From assembly GCA_035502185.1 (NCBI GenBank), contig DATJUT010000040.1:1-46406 (forward strand): 46,406 bases of DNA, written 5' to 3'. A program made the translations under genes and the position numbers. The notes under the pieces were generated by a model, which was not told the DNA's origin, did not search any database, and was given only the letters and a program-made list of their open reading frames with translations. Shown piece by piece: positions 21,869 to 29,587 of the stretch (the first letter of the stretch is position 1; each line of letters opens with the position of its first letter). Origin of the DNA: Gemmatimonadales bacterium (lineage in GTDB: Bacteria > Gemmatimonadota > Gemmatimonadetes > Gemmatimonadales > JACORV01).

Positions 21869-23338
21869 ATGACGGAACCGGGACGCCGGCCTTCCGTGGT
21901 GGATTCGATCCAGACCTCGGACGCGTACATCCGGAGCGCCGGCCGGACGTTCCTGGTCGCGCTGTACACCGTGCTGCGCTCGCTCAAGCTCTACCCGCTC
22001 GAGAACGCCCAGGTACAGAAGTCGCTCGACGACCTGATCGCCGCGGTGAACGGGCTGCTGGAGCGCGAGAAGGAGATCGAGCTGCGGGTCACCGGCGAGT
22101 TCATCTTCGTGAATGCCACGCGGCTGCGGCTCGACCTCGACAACTACGCCTCCTTCTCCCACGTGCTCGGCATCCTCAAGGCCGTGGGCGTCGGCGTGGT
22201 GCGGGCCTCGGAGGGGGCCGACCGGCGCGAGTGGACCACGCTGCTGTCGCTGCTGCTGGCCGTGTCGGTGCGCGACGCGACGGTCAACCGCTTCTTCGAG
22301 CTCATCACCAAGCTCCAGGAGGGCGGCGTCACCCACATCGTCGTCGAGCCGCCCGTCGAGTCGGAGGCGAGCGAGGAGGAGGAGGAGCGGGCGAAGGAGC
22401 ACGCCAAGCGCACCTACCAGCGCTCCGTCGCGGTGACCAAGGAGGTCATCAACTCCGTGCGGATGGGACGGACGGCGAGCGTGAAGAAGGTGAAGCGGGC
22501 GGTGCAGGCGATCGTGGACCAGGTGCTCTCGGCCGAGTCGGCGCTGGTGGGCCTCACCACGCTGCGCGACTACGACGACTACACGTTCACGCACTCGGTC
22601 AACGTGTGCATCTTCGCGGTCGCGCTCGGCCGCAAGCTCGGCCTCACCAAGCTGCAGCTCTACGACCTCGGGATGGCGGCGCTGTTCCACGACGTGGGCA
22701 AGTCCCGCGTGCCGCTGGAGGTGCTGAACAAGGACGGCAGCCTCGACGAGGAGGAGTGGCGGATCATGACCGCGCACCCCTGGCTCGGGGTGCTGACCCT
22801 GTTCGCGATGCGCGGCTACGGCGAGATCCCGTACCGCAGCATGATCACCGCCTACGAGCACCACATGAAGTCGGACCTCACCGGGTACCCGAAGACGCTG
22901 CGGCCCCGGCAGGTGTCGATCTTCTCCAAGATCATCGCGGTCGCCGACGGCTTCGACGCCGCCACGTCCCGGCGCACCTACCAGACGACGCCGATCCAGC
23001 CCGACGGGGTCCTCAAGGAGATGCTCGAGAACCCCAAGCGCGGTTACGACCAGATCCTGGTGAAGGCCTTCATCAATCTGATCGGCGTGTACCCGGTGGG
23101 CACGCTGATCATCCTCGATTCCTACGAGCTGGCGATCGTCGCGGCCTCGAATCCCAATCCGGAGTTCCTCCACCGGCCGATGGCGCGGGTCGTCTCCGAC
23201 GCCACCGGCACGGTGGTGTACCCCGGCCACGTCGTGGACCTCTCCGAGCGGGACGCCGGCGGCAACTTCCTGCGCAGCATCATCAAGGTCTCGAATCCGG
23301 AAAAGTACGGCATCCGGGTCTCCGACTACTTTGTCTGA
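21869..23338 (+). CDS. HD-GYP domain protein, putative cyclic dinucleotide phosphodiesterase
   Basis: Encodes 489 residues, starting 1 bp after the HEAT-protein stop. Residues 28-150 are a domain also seen in that protein. An acidic linker (about 163-178, SEASEEEEERAKE) leads to the HD-GYP domain (about 225-420): THSVNVCIFA, metal-binding HD at 274-275 in LFHDVGKSRVP, His331-His332, and an intact GYP triplet at 339-341 in SDLTGYPKTL. HD-GYP proteins hydrolyse cyclic di-GMP or cGAMP in the cytosol. The C-terminal part (VGTLIILDSYELAIV) is a small beta domain common in such proteins. There is no receiver domain or membrane span, so the N-terminal domain is the likely input. The stop lies inside the trpA start region (8-nt overlap). 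Confidence 0.93.
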   Translation: MTEPGRRPSVVDSIQTSDAYIRSAGRTFLVALYTVLRSLKLYPLENAQVQKSLDDLIAAVNGLLEREKEIELRVTGEFIFVNATRLRLDLDNYASFSHVLGILKAVGVGVVRASEGADRREWTTLLSLLLAVSVRDATVNRFFELITKLQEGGVTHIVVEPPVESEASEEEEERAKEHAKRTYQRSVAVTKEVINSVRMGRTASVKKVKRAVQAIVDQVLSAESALVGLTTLRDYDDYTFTHSVNVCIFAVALGRKLGLTKLQLYDLGMAALFHDVGKSRVPLEVLNKDGSLDEEEWRIMTAHPWLGVLTLFAMRGYGEIPYRSMITAYEHHMKSDLTGYPKTLRPRQVSIFSKIIAVADGFDAATSRRTYQTTPIQPDGVLKEMLENPKRGYDQILVKAFINLIGVYPVGTLIILDSYELAIVAASNPNPEFLHRPMARVVSDATGTVVYPGHVVDLSERDAGGNFLRSIIKVSNPEKYGIRVSDYFV

Positions 23339-24131
23339 GCCGGCGCCCGCCGGCCTCCTCGCCGCGTGCTGGGCCCGGCTCCGCGAGGCCGGACGGCCGG
23401 GCCTGGTGGCGTACGTGACCGCCGGCCATCCGAGCCCGGCCGAGACGACGGCGTTCCTGCGCGGCGCGCCGGCGGCGGGGGTGGACGTCGTGGAGCTGGG
23501 CGTGCCCTGGAGCGATCCCGTGGCGGACGGCCCCACCATCCAGGCCAGCACGCACGCCGCCCTCGCCGGCGGCATGACGCTGGGCGGCGCGCTGGCGCTG
23601 CTCGCGCGCGCCGGCCGCGGCGCCCCCACCGTGATCTTTTCCTACCTCAATCCCGTGCTGGCGCGCGGCCCCGCCCGGTTCGCGCGCGAGGCCCGCGACG
23701 CGGGCGCGGCCGGCGTGCTGATCACCGATCTCCCCGTGGGCGCCGACGATGCGGTCGAATCGGCGCTGGGATCGACCGGTCTCCCGCTGGTGCGCCTGGT
23801 GGCGCCCACCACGTCCGCCGCGCGCCAGGCCGTCATCGCCGCGCGCAGCCAGGGGTTCCTCTACCTGGTGTCGCGCCTGGGCGTGACCGGCGCGAGCGAG
23901 GGCGTGTCGGCCGCGCTGGCGCCGCAGGTCGCGGCCCTGCGGGCGACGACCCGGCTCCCCCTCGCGATCGGGTTCGGCATCGCCACGGCCGAGCAGGCGG
24001 TGGCGGTCGCCAGGCTCGCCGACGGCGTGGTCATCGGCAGCGCCGTGGTGGCGTGCATGGCCCGGGGCGGCGCTCCCGCCGCGCTGGAGTGGCTGCGCTC
24101 GGTACGCGCGGCGCTGGACGCGCGGGGCTGA
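23331..24131 (+). CDS. trpA: tryptophan synthase alpha subunit
   Basis: Splits indole-3-glycerol phosphate to indole, which is channelled to TrpB. Encodes 266 residues. Catalytic Glu and Asp are in VVELGVPWSDPVADGPTIQ; phosphate loops VSRLGVTGA and IGFGIATAEQA are present. The TTG start at 23331 overlaps the HD-GYP gene by 8 nt and has no good ribosome site. Later ATG/GTG codons would cut off the first barrel strand (GLVAYVTAGHP), so TTG, probably coupled to the upstream gene, is the best choice. Confidence 0.94.
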   Translation: MSEPAPAGLLAACWARLREAGRPGLVAYVTAGHPSPAETTAFLRGAPAAGVDVVELGVPWSDPVADGPTIQASTHAALAGGMTLGGALALLARAGRGAPTVIFSYLNPVLARGPARFAREARDAGAAGVLITDLPVGADDAVESALGSTGLPLVRLVAPTTSAARQAVIAARSQGFLYLVSRLGVTGASEGVSAALAPQVAALRATTRLPLAIGFGIATAEQAVAVARLADGVVIGSAVVACMARGGAPAALEWLRSVRAALDARG

Positions 24132-24149
24132 CCCGCATACCGTTGCTGC

Positions 24150-24533
24150 ATGCCGAACGACGCGATCACGCTGCGGGGGATGCGGTTCCACACGCTGGTC
24201 GGCCTGCTGCCGCACGAAGAGCACATCCCGCAGCCGCTGGAGCTGGACGTCACCGTCTTCCTGTCGCTGCGGCGCGTGGGCGTCACCGATTCACCGAAGG
24301 CGCTGCTCGACTACCGGCTCCTCTACCGCCTGGTGGCCGAGGCGGTGGGCACCAGCCATCACCGCCTGCTCGAGGGCTTGTGCGAGCTGGTGGCCTCCAA
24401 GGCGCTGGCGCTCGACAACGTCGCGCGCGTCCGCGTGGCCGCCCGCAAGCCGCACGCCCCGATTCCCGGGCCGCTCGAGTCGGTCGAAGTGGTGATCGAG
24501 CGCTCCCGGGAGGAAGCCGGTCCAACCGCCTGA
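24150..24533 (+). CDS. folB: dihydroneopterin aldolase
   Basis: Makes 6-hydroxymethyl-dihydropterin and glycolaldehyde in folate synthesis. Encodes 127 residues, typical length. The catalytic Glu is in GLLPHEEHIPQPLELDV, Tyr in LLDYRLLY and Lys in RVAARKPHAPIPG. It begins 18 bp after trpA. The next folate gene, folK, lies one gene further on, split off by a DUF481 protein. Confidence 0.94.
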   Translation: MPNDAITLRGMRFHTLVGLLPHEEHIPQPLELDVTVFLSLRRVGVTDSPKALLDYRLLYRLVAEAVGTSHHRLLEGLCELVASKALALDNVARVRVAARKPHAPIPGPLESVEVVIERSREEAGPTA

Positions 24534-24547
24534 TTCCCGGAGTGGGG

Positions 24548-25312
24548 ATGCACGAACGCCTTTGGCTCCTCGTGCTGGGCGCGGCCATCGCCGCCCCGGC
24601 CGTGGCGCGGTCGCAGACGCCGGCTCCGGCGCCTGCGCCGGCCGCCGCACCCGCACCGCCGCCCCCGCTGGTGCGGACCCAGATCGACCTCGGATTCGTG
24701 AGCACGTCGGGGAACTCCAGCGTCCGCACGCTGAACGTCGCCGAGCAACTGGTCGTCCGGCCCGAGCCGTGGAAGTTCACCCAGACCTTCTCGATCGTGA
24801 ACGGATACACGAGCGGGGTGGAGACCGTGAACACGCTCATTGCCGGCCTCAGGGCGGACCGCGCGGTGAGCGCGCGGCTCCGGGTCTACGCGCTGGGCGA
24901 CTTCACCCGCAACCGGTTCGCCGGGATCGCGCGACGGTTCGAGGAAGCCGCGGGGCTCGCCTGCGGCGTCCTGACCGGCCCCACCAGCGTCCTGGACCTC
25001 GAAGCCGGCGCCGGTCGAATCGAGCAGGCCGGTGTGGCCGGACCGGTGCAGCAGTTCTGGACCGGGCGGCTGGCCGCGCACTACAAGCTCAACTTCACCA
25101 GCCGGGCGTTCTTCGAGCAGAAGGTCGAGTACCTGGCGGACGTCGAGAATCCCAAGAACATGCTGATCAACACCGAGAGCGCGCTGGCGGCGCCGATCTC
25201 CAACAACGTGGGCCTCAAGCTCGGCTACGTGGTGCACGTCGCCAACCAGCCGCAGCCGGGGTTCAAGAAGGCCGATACCATCCTCTCCGCCGGCCTGCAG
25301 CTCTCGTTCTGA
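24548..25312 (+). CDS. DUF481 (YdiY-like) outer-membrane protein
   Basis: Encodes 254 residues from ATG 24548, 14 bp after folB. A signal peptide (1 to about 23, ending VARSQ) is followed by an Ala/Pro linker and amphipathic beta strands: QIDLGFVSTSGNSSVRTLNV, WKFTQTFSIVNGYT, RLRVYALGDFTRNRFAGI, and a C-terminal strand ending LQLSF with the terminal aromatic typical of outer-membrane barrels. The opening 'G..S.SGNS...T.n' is the hallmark of DUF481 proteins such as YdiY. Role unknown. An exported barrel between folB and folK is unexpected. Confidence 0.8.
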   Translation: MHERLWLLVLGAAIAAPAVARSQTPAPAPAPAAAPAPPPPLVRTQIDLGFVSTSGNSSVRTLNVAEQLVVRPEPWKFTQTFSIVNGYTSGVETVNTLIAGLRADRAVSARLRVYALGDFTRNRFAGIARRFEEAAGLACGVLTGPTSVLDLEAGAGRIEQAGVAGPVQQFWTGRLAAHYKLNFTSRAFFEQKVEYLADVENPKNMLINTESALAAPISNNVGLKLGYVVHVANQPQPGFKKADTILSAGLQLSF

Positions 25313-25752
25313 GCGCGGTCGCGGCGGTCGCGCTCGGATCGAACCTCGGGGACCGGGCCGCCATCCTGGCCCGGGCCCGGGACGCGATCGGGCGCCTGAC
25401 GGCCACGCGCGTCGTGGCCGCCAGCGCCGTGGAGGAGACGGCGCCGCTGGGCCCGGTCCCGCAGGGCCCCTACCTCAACCAGATGCTCAAGGTGGAGACG
25501 GCGCTCGGGCCGTGGGCGCTGCTCGACGCGTTGCTCGGCGTCGAGCGCGCGGAGGGCCGCGTGCGGGCGATGCGCTGGGGACCGCGGACGCTCGACTGCG
25601 ATCTGGTGCTGTACGCGGACCAGCGCGTGGATCTCCGCGATCTGCGGGTGCCGCATCCCGAGCTGCCCAATCGCGAGTTCTGGATCCGGGAGCTGAAGGA
25701 GATCGGGATGGATCCCGGGTGGGCCGTGGGGAGTGCGCAGAAGGCGGGATAG
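25309..25752 (+). CDS. folK: 2-amino-4-hydroxy-6-hydroxymethyldihydropteridine pyrophosphokinase
   Basis: Transfers pyrophosphate from ATP to the pterin made by FolB. The conserved N-terminus is VALGSNLGDRAAIL, and ETAPLGPVPQGPYLNQ, WGPRTLDCDLVLYAD and VPHPELPNREF follow, so the enzyme looks complete (147 residues). No in-frame ATG, GTG or TTG exists near the required start: the first candidate is CTG 25309, which overlaps the DUF481 stop as CTGA. Initiation at CTG by translational coupling is inferred. Confidence 0.9.
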   Translation: MSAVAAVALGSNLGDRAAILARARDAIGRLTATRVVAASAVEETAPLGPVPQGPYLNQMLKVETALGPWALLDALLGVERAEGRVRAMRWGPRTLDCDLVLYADQRVDLRDLRVPHPELPNREFWIRELKEIGMDPGWAVGSAQKAG

Positions 25753-25938
25753 TTGCGGGACGCCGAGGTGTGAGTGGTGATGAGTTGGGAGCTGGGAGGG
25801 TGCAGGCGAGTGGGCGGTAACGACAACCGGTCCGTCCGCCTCACGACTCGCCTCTCCCAACCACTCGCAACTGTGCGTCTCGCAACTCCACTGCCGACTC
25901 TTTCCGTCGTTGCTGCTCTCTGTTAGCGTTCCACACCG
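25751..25938. repeat. foldback intergenic region built of degenerate heptamers
   Basis: The 186-bp gap between folK and panB is unlike the rest of the window: purine-rich (GAGTGGT, GATGAGT, TGGGAGC, TGGGAGG) in its first part and pyrimidine-rich in its second. AGTTGCGGGACGC (25751-25763) pairs with GCGTCTCGCAACT (25875-25887), one mismatch that is a G-U wobble in RNA. Inner arms also pair: GAGTGGT...TGGGAG with CTCCCA/ACCACTC, one heptamer shorter on the right. It may act as terminator for folK, RNA structure or a degenerate mobile repeat. Confidence 0.5.
25901..25929 (+). promoter_or_regulatory. possible panB promoter
   Basis: TTTCCG (25901), 17-nt spacer, TAGCGT (25924-25929), then 9 nt to the panB ATG. 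Boxes are weak, but the -10-like TAGCGT and its distance to the start repeat the arrangement at truA and the B12-subunit gene. No ribosome site is seen, consistent with a leaderless mRNA. Confidence 0.35.
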
Positions 25939-26754
25939 ATGTCCGCCCCCACCAAGGACGCCCCCGTCACGACCCGCGACTTCCTCGTCTGGAAGTCCGC
26001 GGGCCGCCGGATCGTCACCGTGACGGCCTACGACGCGCTGTTCGGCCGGCTGGTGGACGAGGCGGGCGTGGATTGCGTGCTGGTGGGCGACTCCGTGAAC
26101 CAGGTGCTCGCCGGCGAGCCCTCGACCCTGTCGGCCACCGTCGAGCAGATGATCTACCATGCCCGCGCGGTGCGACGCGGCGTGAAGCGGGCGCTGCTGG
26201 TGGTGGACCTGCCGTTCCTGAGCTACCAGGTGAGCCGCGAGGAGGCGCTGCGCAACGCCGGCCGGATCATGAAGGAGACCGGCGCCCAGGCGGTGAAGCT
26301 GGAGGGCGGCGCGACGATGGCCGCCACGGTGCAGGCGATGGTGGAGATCGGGATTCCGGTGATGGGCCACCTGGGCCTCACCCCGCAGTCGGTCCACGCG
26401 CTCGGCGGCTACCGCGTGCAGGGGCGGGAGGAGGAGACCGCGCGACGCCTGGAGAGCGACGCGGCGGCCCTCGAGAGCGCCGGCGCTTTCAGCCTCGTGC
26501 TGGAGCTGGTGCCCGCTGCACTCGCGGGCAGGATCACCGCGGCGCGCGGCATCCCGACCATCGGCATCGGCGCCGGCCCCGCGTGCGACGGCCAGGTGCT
26601 CGTCCTGCCCGACCTGCTCGGCCTCAACGACGGCTTCGAGCCGAAGTTCCTCAAGCGCTACGCATCGCTGGCCGGGGAAGTGCGGTCCGCGGTGGCCCGG
26701 TTCGGCGAGGAAGTGCGCGGCGGCGCGTACCCCGACGCCGACCACTCCTTCTAG
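25939..26754 (+). CDS. panB: 3-methyl-2-oxobutanoate hydroxymethyltransferase
   Basis: First step of pantothenate synthesis, from ketoisovalerate and methylene-THF. Encodes 271 residues. Metal-binding and catalytic blocks are intact: CVLVGDSVNQV, LLVVDLPFLSYQ, GAQAVKLEGG, VMGHLGLTPQSVHALGGY and LVLELVPAAL. The substrate folate derivative is the product branch of the folB/folK genes nearby. Starts the panB-panC pair. Confidence 0.97.
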   Translation: MSAPTKDAPVTTRDFLVWKSAGRRIVTVTAYDALFGRLVDEAGVDCVLVGDSVNQVLAGEPSTLSATVEQMIYHARAVRRGVKRALLVVDLPFLSYQVSREEALRNAGRIMKETGAQAVKLEGGATMAATVQAMVEIGIPVMGHLGLTPQSVHALGGYRVQGREEETARRLESDAAALESAGAFSLVLELVPAALAGRITAARGIPTIGIGAGPACDGQVLVLPDLLGLNDGFEPKFLKRYASLAGEVRSAVARFGEEVRGGAYPDADHSF

Positions 26755-26761
26755 CCCCCCG

Positions 26762-27634
26762 ATGCTGTCCGTCTCGGCGCCGTCCGCCATGGCTTCGCAC
26801 GCCCGGGAGGCCCGTCGCGCCGCGCAGCGCGTCGGCCTGGTGCCGACGATGGGCGCGCTGCACGCAGGCCACGTCGCCCTGATCGCGGAGGCGCGCCGGC
26901 GCGCCGACCTCGTGGTGATGAGCGTGTTCGTCAATCCGCTGCAATTCGGCCCGGGCGAGGACTTCGCGCGCTATCCCCGCGACCTGGCGCGGGACAGCGC
27001 CGTGGCGCGCGGCGCCGGGGTGGACGTGCTGTGGGCGCCCTCGACCGAAGGGATGTACCCCGAGCCGCCGCAGGTCACGGTCGTGGCGGGGCCCGCCGCC
27101 GACCGGCTGGAGGGAGCGACGCGGCCCGGGCACTTCACCGGGGTGCTGACCGTGGTCCTGAAGCTGTTCGGCGTCGTCCAGCCCGACGTGGCGGTGTTCG
27201 GACGCAAGGACTTCCAGCAGGCCGCGCTCATCCGGCGGATGGTGCGCGACCTCAACCTGCCGGTCGAGATCGTGGTGGTGCCGACGGTCCGGGAGCCGGA
27301 CGGGCTCGCGCTCTCGTCGCGCAACGCCTACCTGGACGCGTCGTCCCGCGCGGCCGCGACGGCCCTGGCGCGCGCGCTCGCCTGCGGCGCGGCGGTCTTC
27401 CGGGGAGGCGAGCGCGGAGCGGCCGCCGTCGCGGAGAGCGCCCGGCGGGTGCTCGAGGGCGCCGGCCTGGCCGTGGACTACGTGGCGTGCGTCGGCCCGG
27501 ACGATCTCGAGCCGCTCGAATCGGTGGACGCACGATCGGTGCTGGCGGTGGCGGCCCGGGTGGGCGGCACGCGGCTCATCGACAACGTGGTTCTGGGCGC
27601 GGGTCTGGAGGGGGACGTCCGTGTCGCCGGATGA
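26762..27634 (+). CDS. panC: pantothenate synthetase
   Basis: Joins pantoate and beta-alanine via a pantoyl adenylate. Encodes 290 residues. The HIGH-like motif is in VPTMGALHAGHVALI; FVNPLQFGPGEDFARYPRD, FGRKDFQQ and the KMSKS-like LALSSRNAYL complete the active site. 7 bp after panB. Its last 14 nt overlap the next gene. Confidence 0.96.
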   Translation: MLSVSAPSAMASHAREARRAAQRVGLVPTMGALHAGHVALIAEARRRADLVVMSVFVNPLQFGPGEDFARYPRDLARDSAVARGAGVDVLWAPSTEGMYPEPPQVTVVAGPAADRLEGATRPGHFTGVLTVVLKLFGVVQPDVAVFGRKDFQQAALIRRMVRDLNLPVEIVVVPTVREPDGLALSSRNAYLDASSRAAATALARALACGAAVFRGGERGAAAVAESARRVLEGAGLAVDYVACVGPDDLEPLESVDARSVLAVAARVGGTRLIDNVVLGAGLEGDVRVAG

Positions 27635-28193
27635 GGTCCGCCGTGCGCTGCCGCCCTGGTCGGTCGTGGGGGCCGGCCGCATCGAGCACATCGCCCGGGT
27701 GGTGGCGGTGCTCGAGCGGTGGGGCGCCGGGCGTGGCGTGCCGGCGGCCGAGCTGGCGCGGTGGCGTCGCGCGGCCCTGCTGCACGACGCGCTGCGCGAC
27801 GCCGACGAGACCGTGCTCGGGCGCTACGGCCCTCACCCGCCCTGGCCGGTGAAGACCTGGCACGGGCCCGCAGCGGCGACCGCCGCCGCCGCCGACGGCG
27901 AGCACGACCAGGGCGTGCTCGACGCCGTGCGCTACCACTCCTTCGGCTACGCCCGGTGGGACGCGGCCGGACGCATGCTCTACCTCGCCGACTACATCGA
28001 GCCCGGGCGCACCTACGAACGGGTGGCGCTGGACGGCTGGCTGGCGCGTTGCCCGGCCGAGCCGGCCGCGGTGCTCCGCGAGGTGGCGGCGATGCGCATC
28101 GGGTGGCGGCTCAAGTCCGGCGGCCCGATCGCCCTGGAGACGTGGGAATTCTGGAACAGCCTCGTCGCGGACGCCTCGTCGTCGTCGGGCTGA
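27621..28193 (+). CDS. YqeK-like HD-domain hydrolase (putative Ap4A hydrolase)
   Basis: Encodes 190 residues from GTG 27621, overlapping panC by 14 nt. Metal ligands of the HD fold: His23 (RIEHIARV), His55-Asp56 (LLHDALRD), His81, His106 (VRYHSFGY) and Asp124. The segment YLADYIEPGR is diagnostic of YqeK proteins, iron-dependent symmetrical diadenosine tetraphosphate hydrolases. In YqeK of Firmicutes the HD is followed by Leu/Ala-Lys; here it is ALRDAD, so the protein is a divergent member. Often next to rsfS and a LytR-type gene; here a LytR_C-domain gene follows. Confidence 0.85.
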   Translation: MSPDEVRRALPPWSVVGAGRIEHIARVVAVLERWGAGRGVPAAELARWRRAALLHDALRDADETVLGRYGPHPPWPVKTWHGPAAATAAAADGEHDQGVLDAVRYHSFGYARWDAAGRMLYLADYIEPGRTYERVALDGWLARCPAEPAAVLREVAAMRIGWRLKSGGPIALETWEFWNSLVADASSSSG

Positions 28194-28585
28194 TCGGGCT
28201 CGGCGTGGCCGCCGCGGTGCTCGCCACCTGGTGGTGGGCGCGCACGCCCGCGCGTGTCGCGCCCGCTCGGCCGATCCCGGGCGAGCGCGACCACGTGGTG
28301 GTGGAGGTGCTCAACCCCACGCCGGCCGTGGGGCTGGCCCGCGCCGCCACCCGCCTGCTGCGCGACGCCGGCATCGACGTGGTCTACTTCGGCTCGGATA
28401 CGGGACAGGTCGGGGATTCGACCCAGGTGCTGGTGCGGCGGGGCAGCCTGGCGGGCGGGACGCGGGTGGCGCGCGCGCTAGGCGTCCGGACGGTGCGCCA
28501 GCTCCCGGATGCCGGCCGGCTGGTGGACGTCACCGTGCGCCTGGGCAGGGACCTCGCCACCCGGCTCGCCGCGCAGAATCCGTAG
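28142..28585 (+). CDS. membrane-anchored LytR_C-domain protein
   Basis: Encodes about 147 residues if it starts at GTG 28142, which gives a basic N-terminus (EQPRRGR) before one membrane span (about 13-32, LVVVGLIGLGVAAAVLATWW). CTG 28190 overlapping the yqeK stop as CTGA is an alternative. The outer part VVVEVLNPTPAVGLARAATRLLRDAGIDVVYFGS and the end VTVRLGRDLATRL match the LytR C-terminal domain, found on cell-wall polymer ligases and alone on small anchored proteins. The catalytic LytR-CpsA-Psr part is absent. Its 3' end overlaps rlmN tail-to-tail by 108 bp. Confidence 0.75.
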   Translation: MGILEQPRRGRLVVVGLIGLGVAAAVLATWWWARTPARVAPARPIPGERDHVVVEVLNPTPAVGLARAATRLLRDAGIDVVYFGSDTGQVGDSTQVLVRRGSLAGGTRVARALGVRTVRQLPDAGRLVDVTVRLGRDLATRLAAQNP

Positions 28586-29587
28586 CTGGCCGCACGCGGC
28601 GGCGATGTCGAGGCCGCGGCTCCGCCGCGCGACCGCCTCGACGCCGCGGCGCCGCAGTCCCGCCGCGAAGCCGGCGATGCGTCCCCGCGGCGTCGGCGCC
28701 AGCCCCGGCGCCCCGCCGGGATGCAGGGGCAACAGGTTGACCATCGCGCCGGCGCGCCGCGCGATCCGCGCCAGCTCGACCAGGTCCTCGTCGCGGTCGT
28801 TCACCCCGTCGATCAGCACATACTCGAAGGTCACCCGCCGGCGGAACGCCGTGAGCGCGGCCAGCAGGTCGCCGAGGTGGTAGCGCTTCTCGATCGGCAT
28901 CAGGGTGAGCCGGGTCGCGCTGGTGGGCGCGTGCAGCGACACGGCGAGGCGGAACTGCTCGGGCCGCTTCGCCAGCTCGGCGAGCGACGGCAGGATCCCC
29001 ACCGTGGACACCGTGATGTGCCGCGCCCCGATGCCCAGCGCGTCCGGGTGGTTGAGCAGCGTCAGGGCGGCCGAGACGGCCGGCCAGTTCAGCAGCGGCT
29101 CGCCCATTCCCATGAACACGACGTTGGTCGGCGTCACGGGCTCGGCTGCGAGCAGCAGCTCGCGCACCTGCGCCGCGATCTCCCACGCCGCCAGATTGCG
29201 CTTCAGGCCCATCGTGCCGGTCGCGCAGAAGGCGCAGCGCAGCGGGCACCCGGCCTGGGACGAGATGCACAGCGTGCGGCGCGCTCCCTCGGGGATCAGG
29301 ACCGACTCGATCGCTTCCCCGTCGGGCAGCCGCCACAGCATCTTCTCCGTTCCGTCGCCCGAGACTTGCCGGGTCTCGAGCACGAGCGAGGGCAGGGGCC
29401 ACTCGGCGTCGAGCGCCTCGCGCAGCGCCACCGGAAGGTCGGTGGCGTCCGTCCAACGGCGCACCGGCCGCTGCCACAGCCGCGGCAGCACCTGGGTGAG
29501 GCGATAGGGCGGCTCTCCGCGGCCGGCCAGCCACGTGCCCAGCGCATCCCTGGCCGCAGCGGGCACGAGGTCCAGCAGGTTGTTCAT
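28478..29587 (-). CDS. rlmN: 23S rRNA / tRNA (adenine-C2)-methyltransferase
   Basis: Radical-SAM enzyme methylating A2503 of 23S rRNA and A37 of some tRNAs. Encodes 369 residues. The cluster motif is C114-C118-C121 (CPLRCAFC), GMGEPLLNW and VSLHAPT follow, and the methyl-carrier Cys332 is in AAACGQL. The family normally ends just after this motif; here about 35 extra residues follow, encoded entirely within the oppositely oriented LytR_C gene. ATG 29587 overlaps the upstream stop by ATGA. Confidence 0.95.
   Translation of the reverse strand: MNNLLDLVPAAARDALGTWLAGRGEPPYRLTQVLPRLWQRPVRRWTDATDLPVALREALDAEWPLPSLVLETRQVSGDGTEKMLWRLPDGEAIESVLIPEGARRTLCISSQAGCPLRCAFCATGTMGLKRNLAAWEIAAQVRELLLAAEPVTPTNVVFMGMGEPLLNWPAVSAALTLLNHPDALGIGARHITVSTVGILPSLAELAKRPEQFRLAVSLHAPTSATRLTLMPIEKRYHLGDLLAALTAFRRRVTFEYVLIDGVNDRDEDLVELARIARRAGAMVNLLPLHPGGAPGLAPTPRGRIAGFAAGLRRRGVEAVARRSRGLDIAAACGQLRILRGEPGGEVPAQAHGDVHQPAGIRELAHRPDA

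Noticed and set aside
23331-23338. A frameshift or fusion between the HD-GYP gene and trpA
   Set aside because: Both proteins are complete at their ends; the 8-nt overlap in different frames is a normal coupled junction.
27621-28193. A nicotinate-nucleotide adenylyltransferase-linked yqeK locus with rsfS
   Set aside because: Neither nadD nor rsfS is in the window; only the YqeK-like HD protein is supported.
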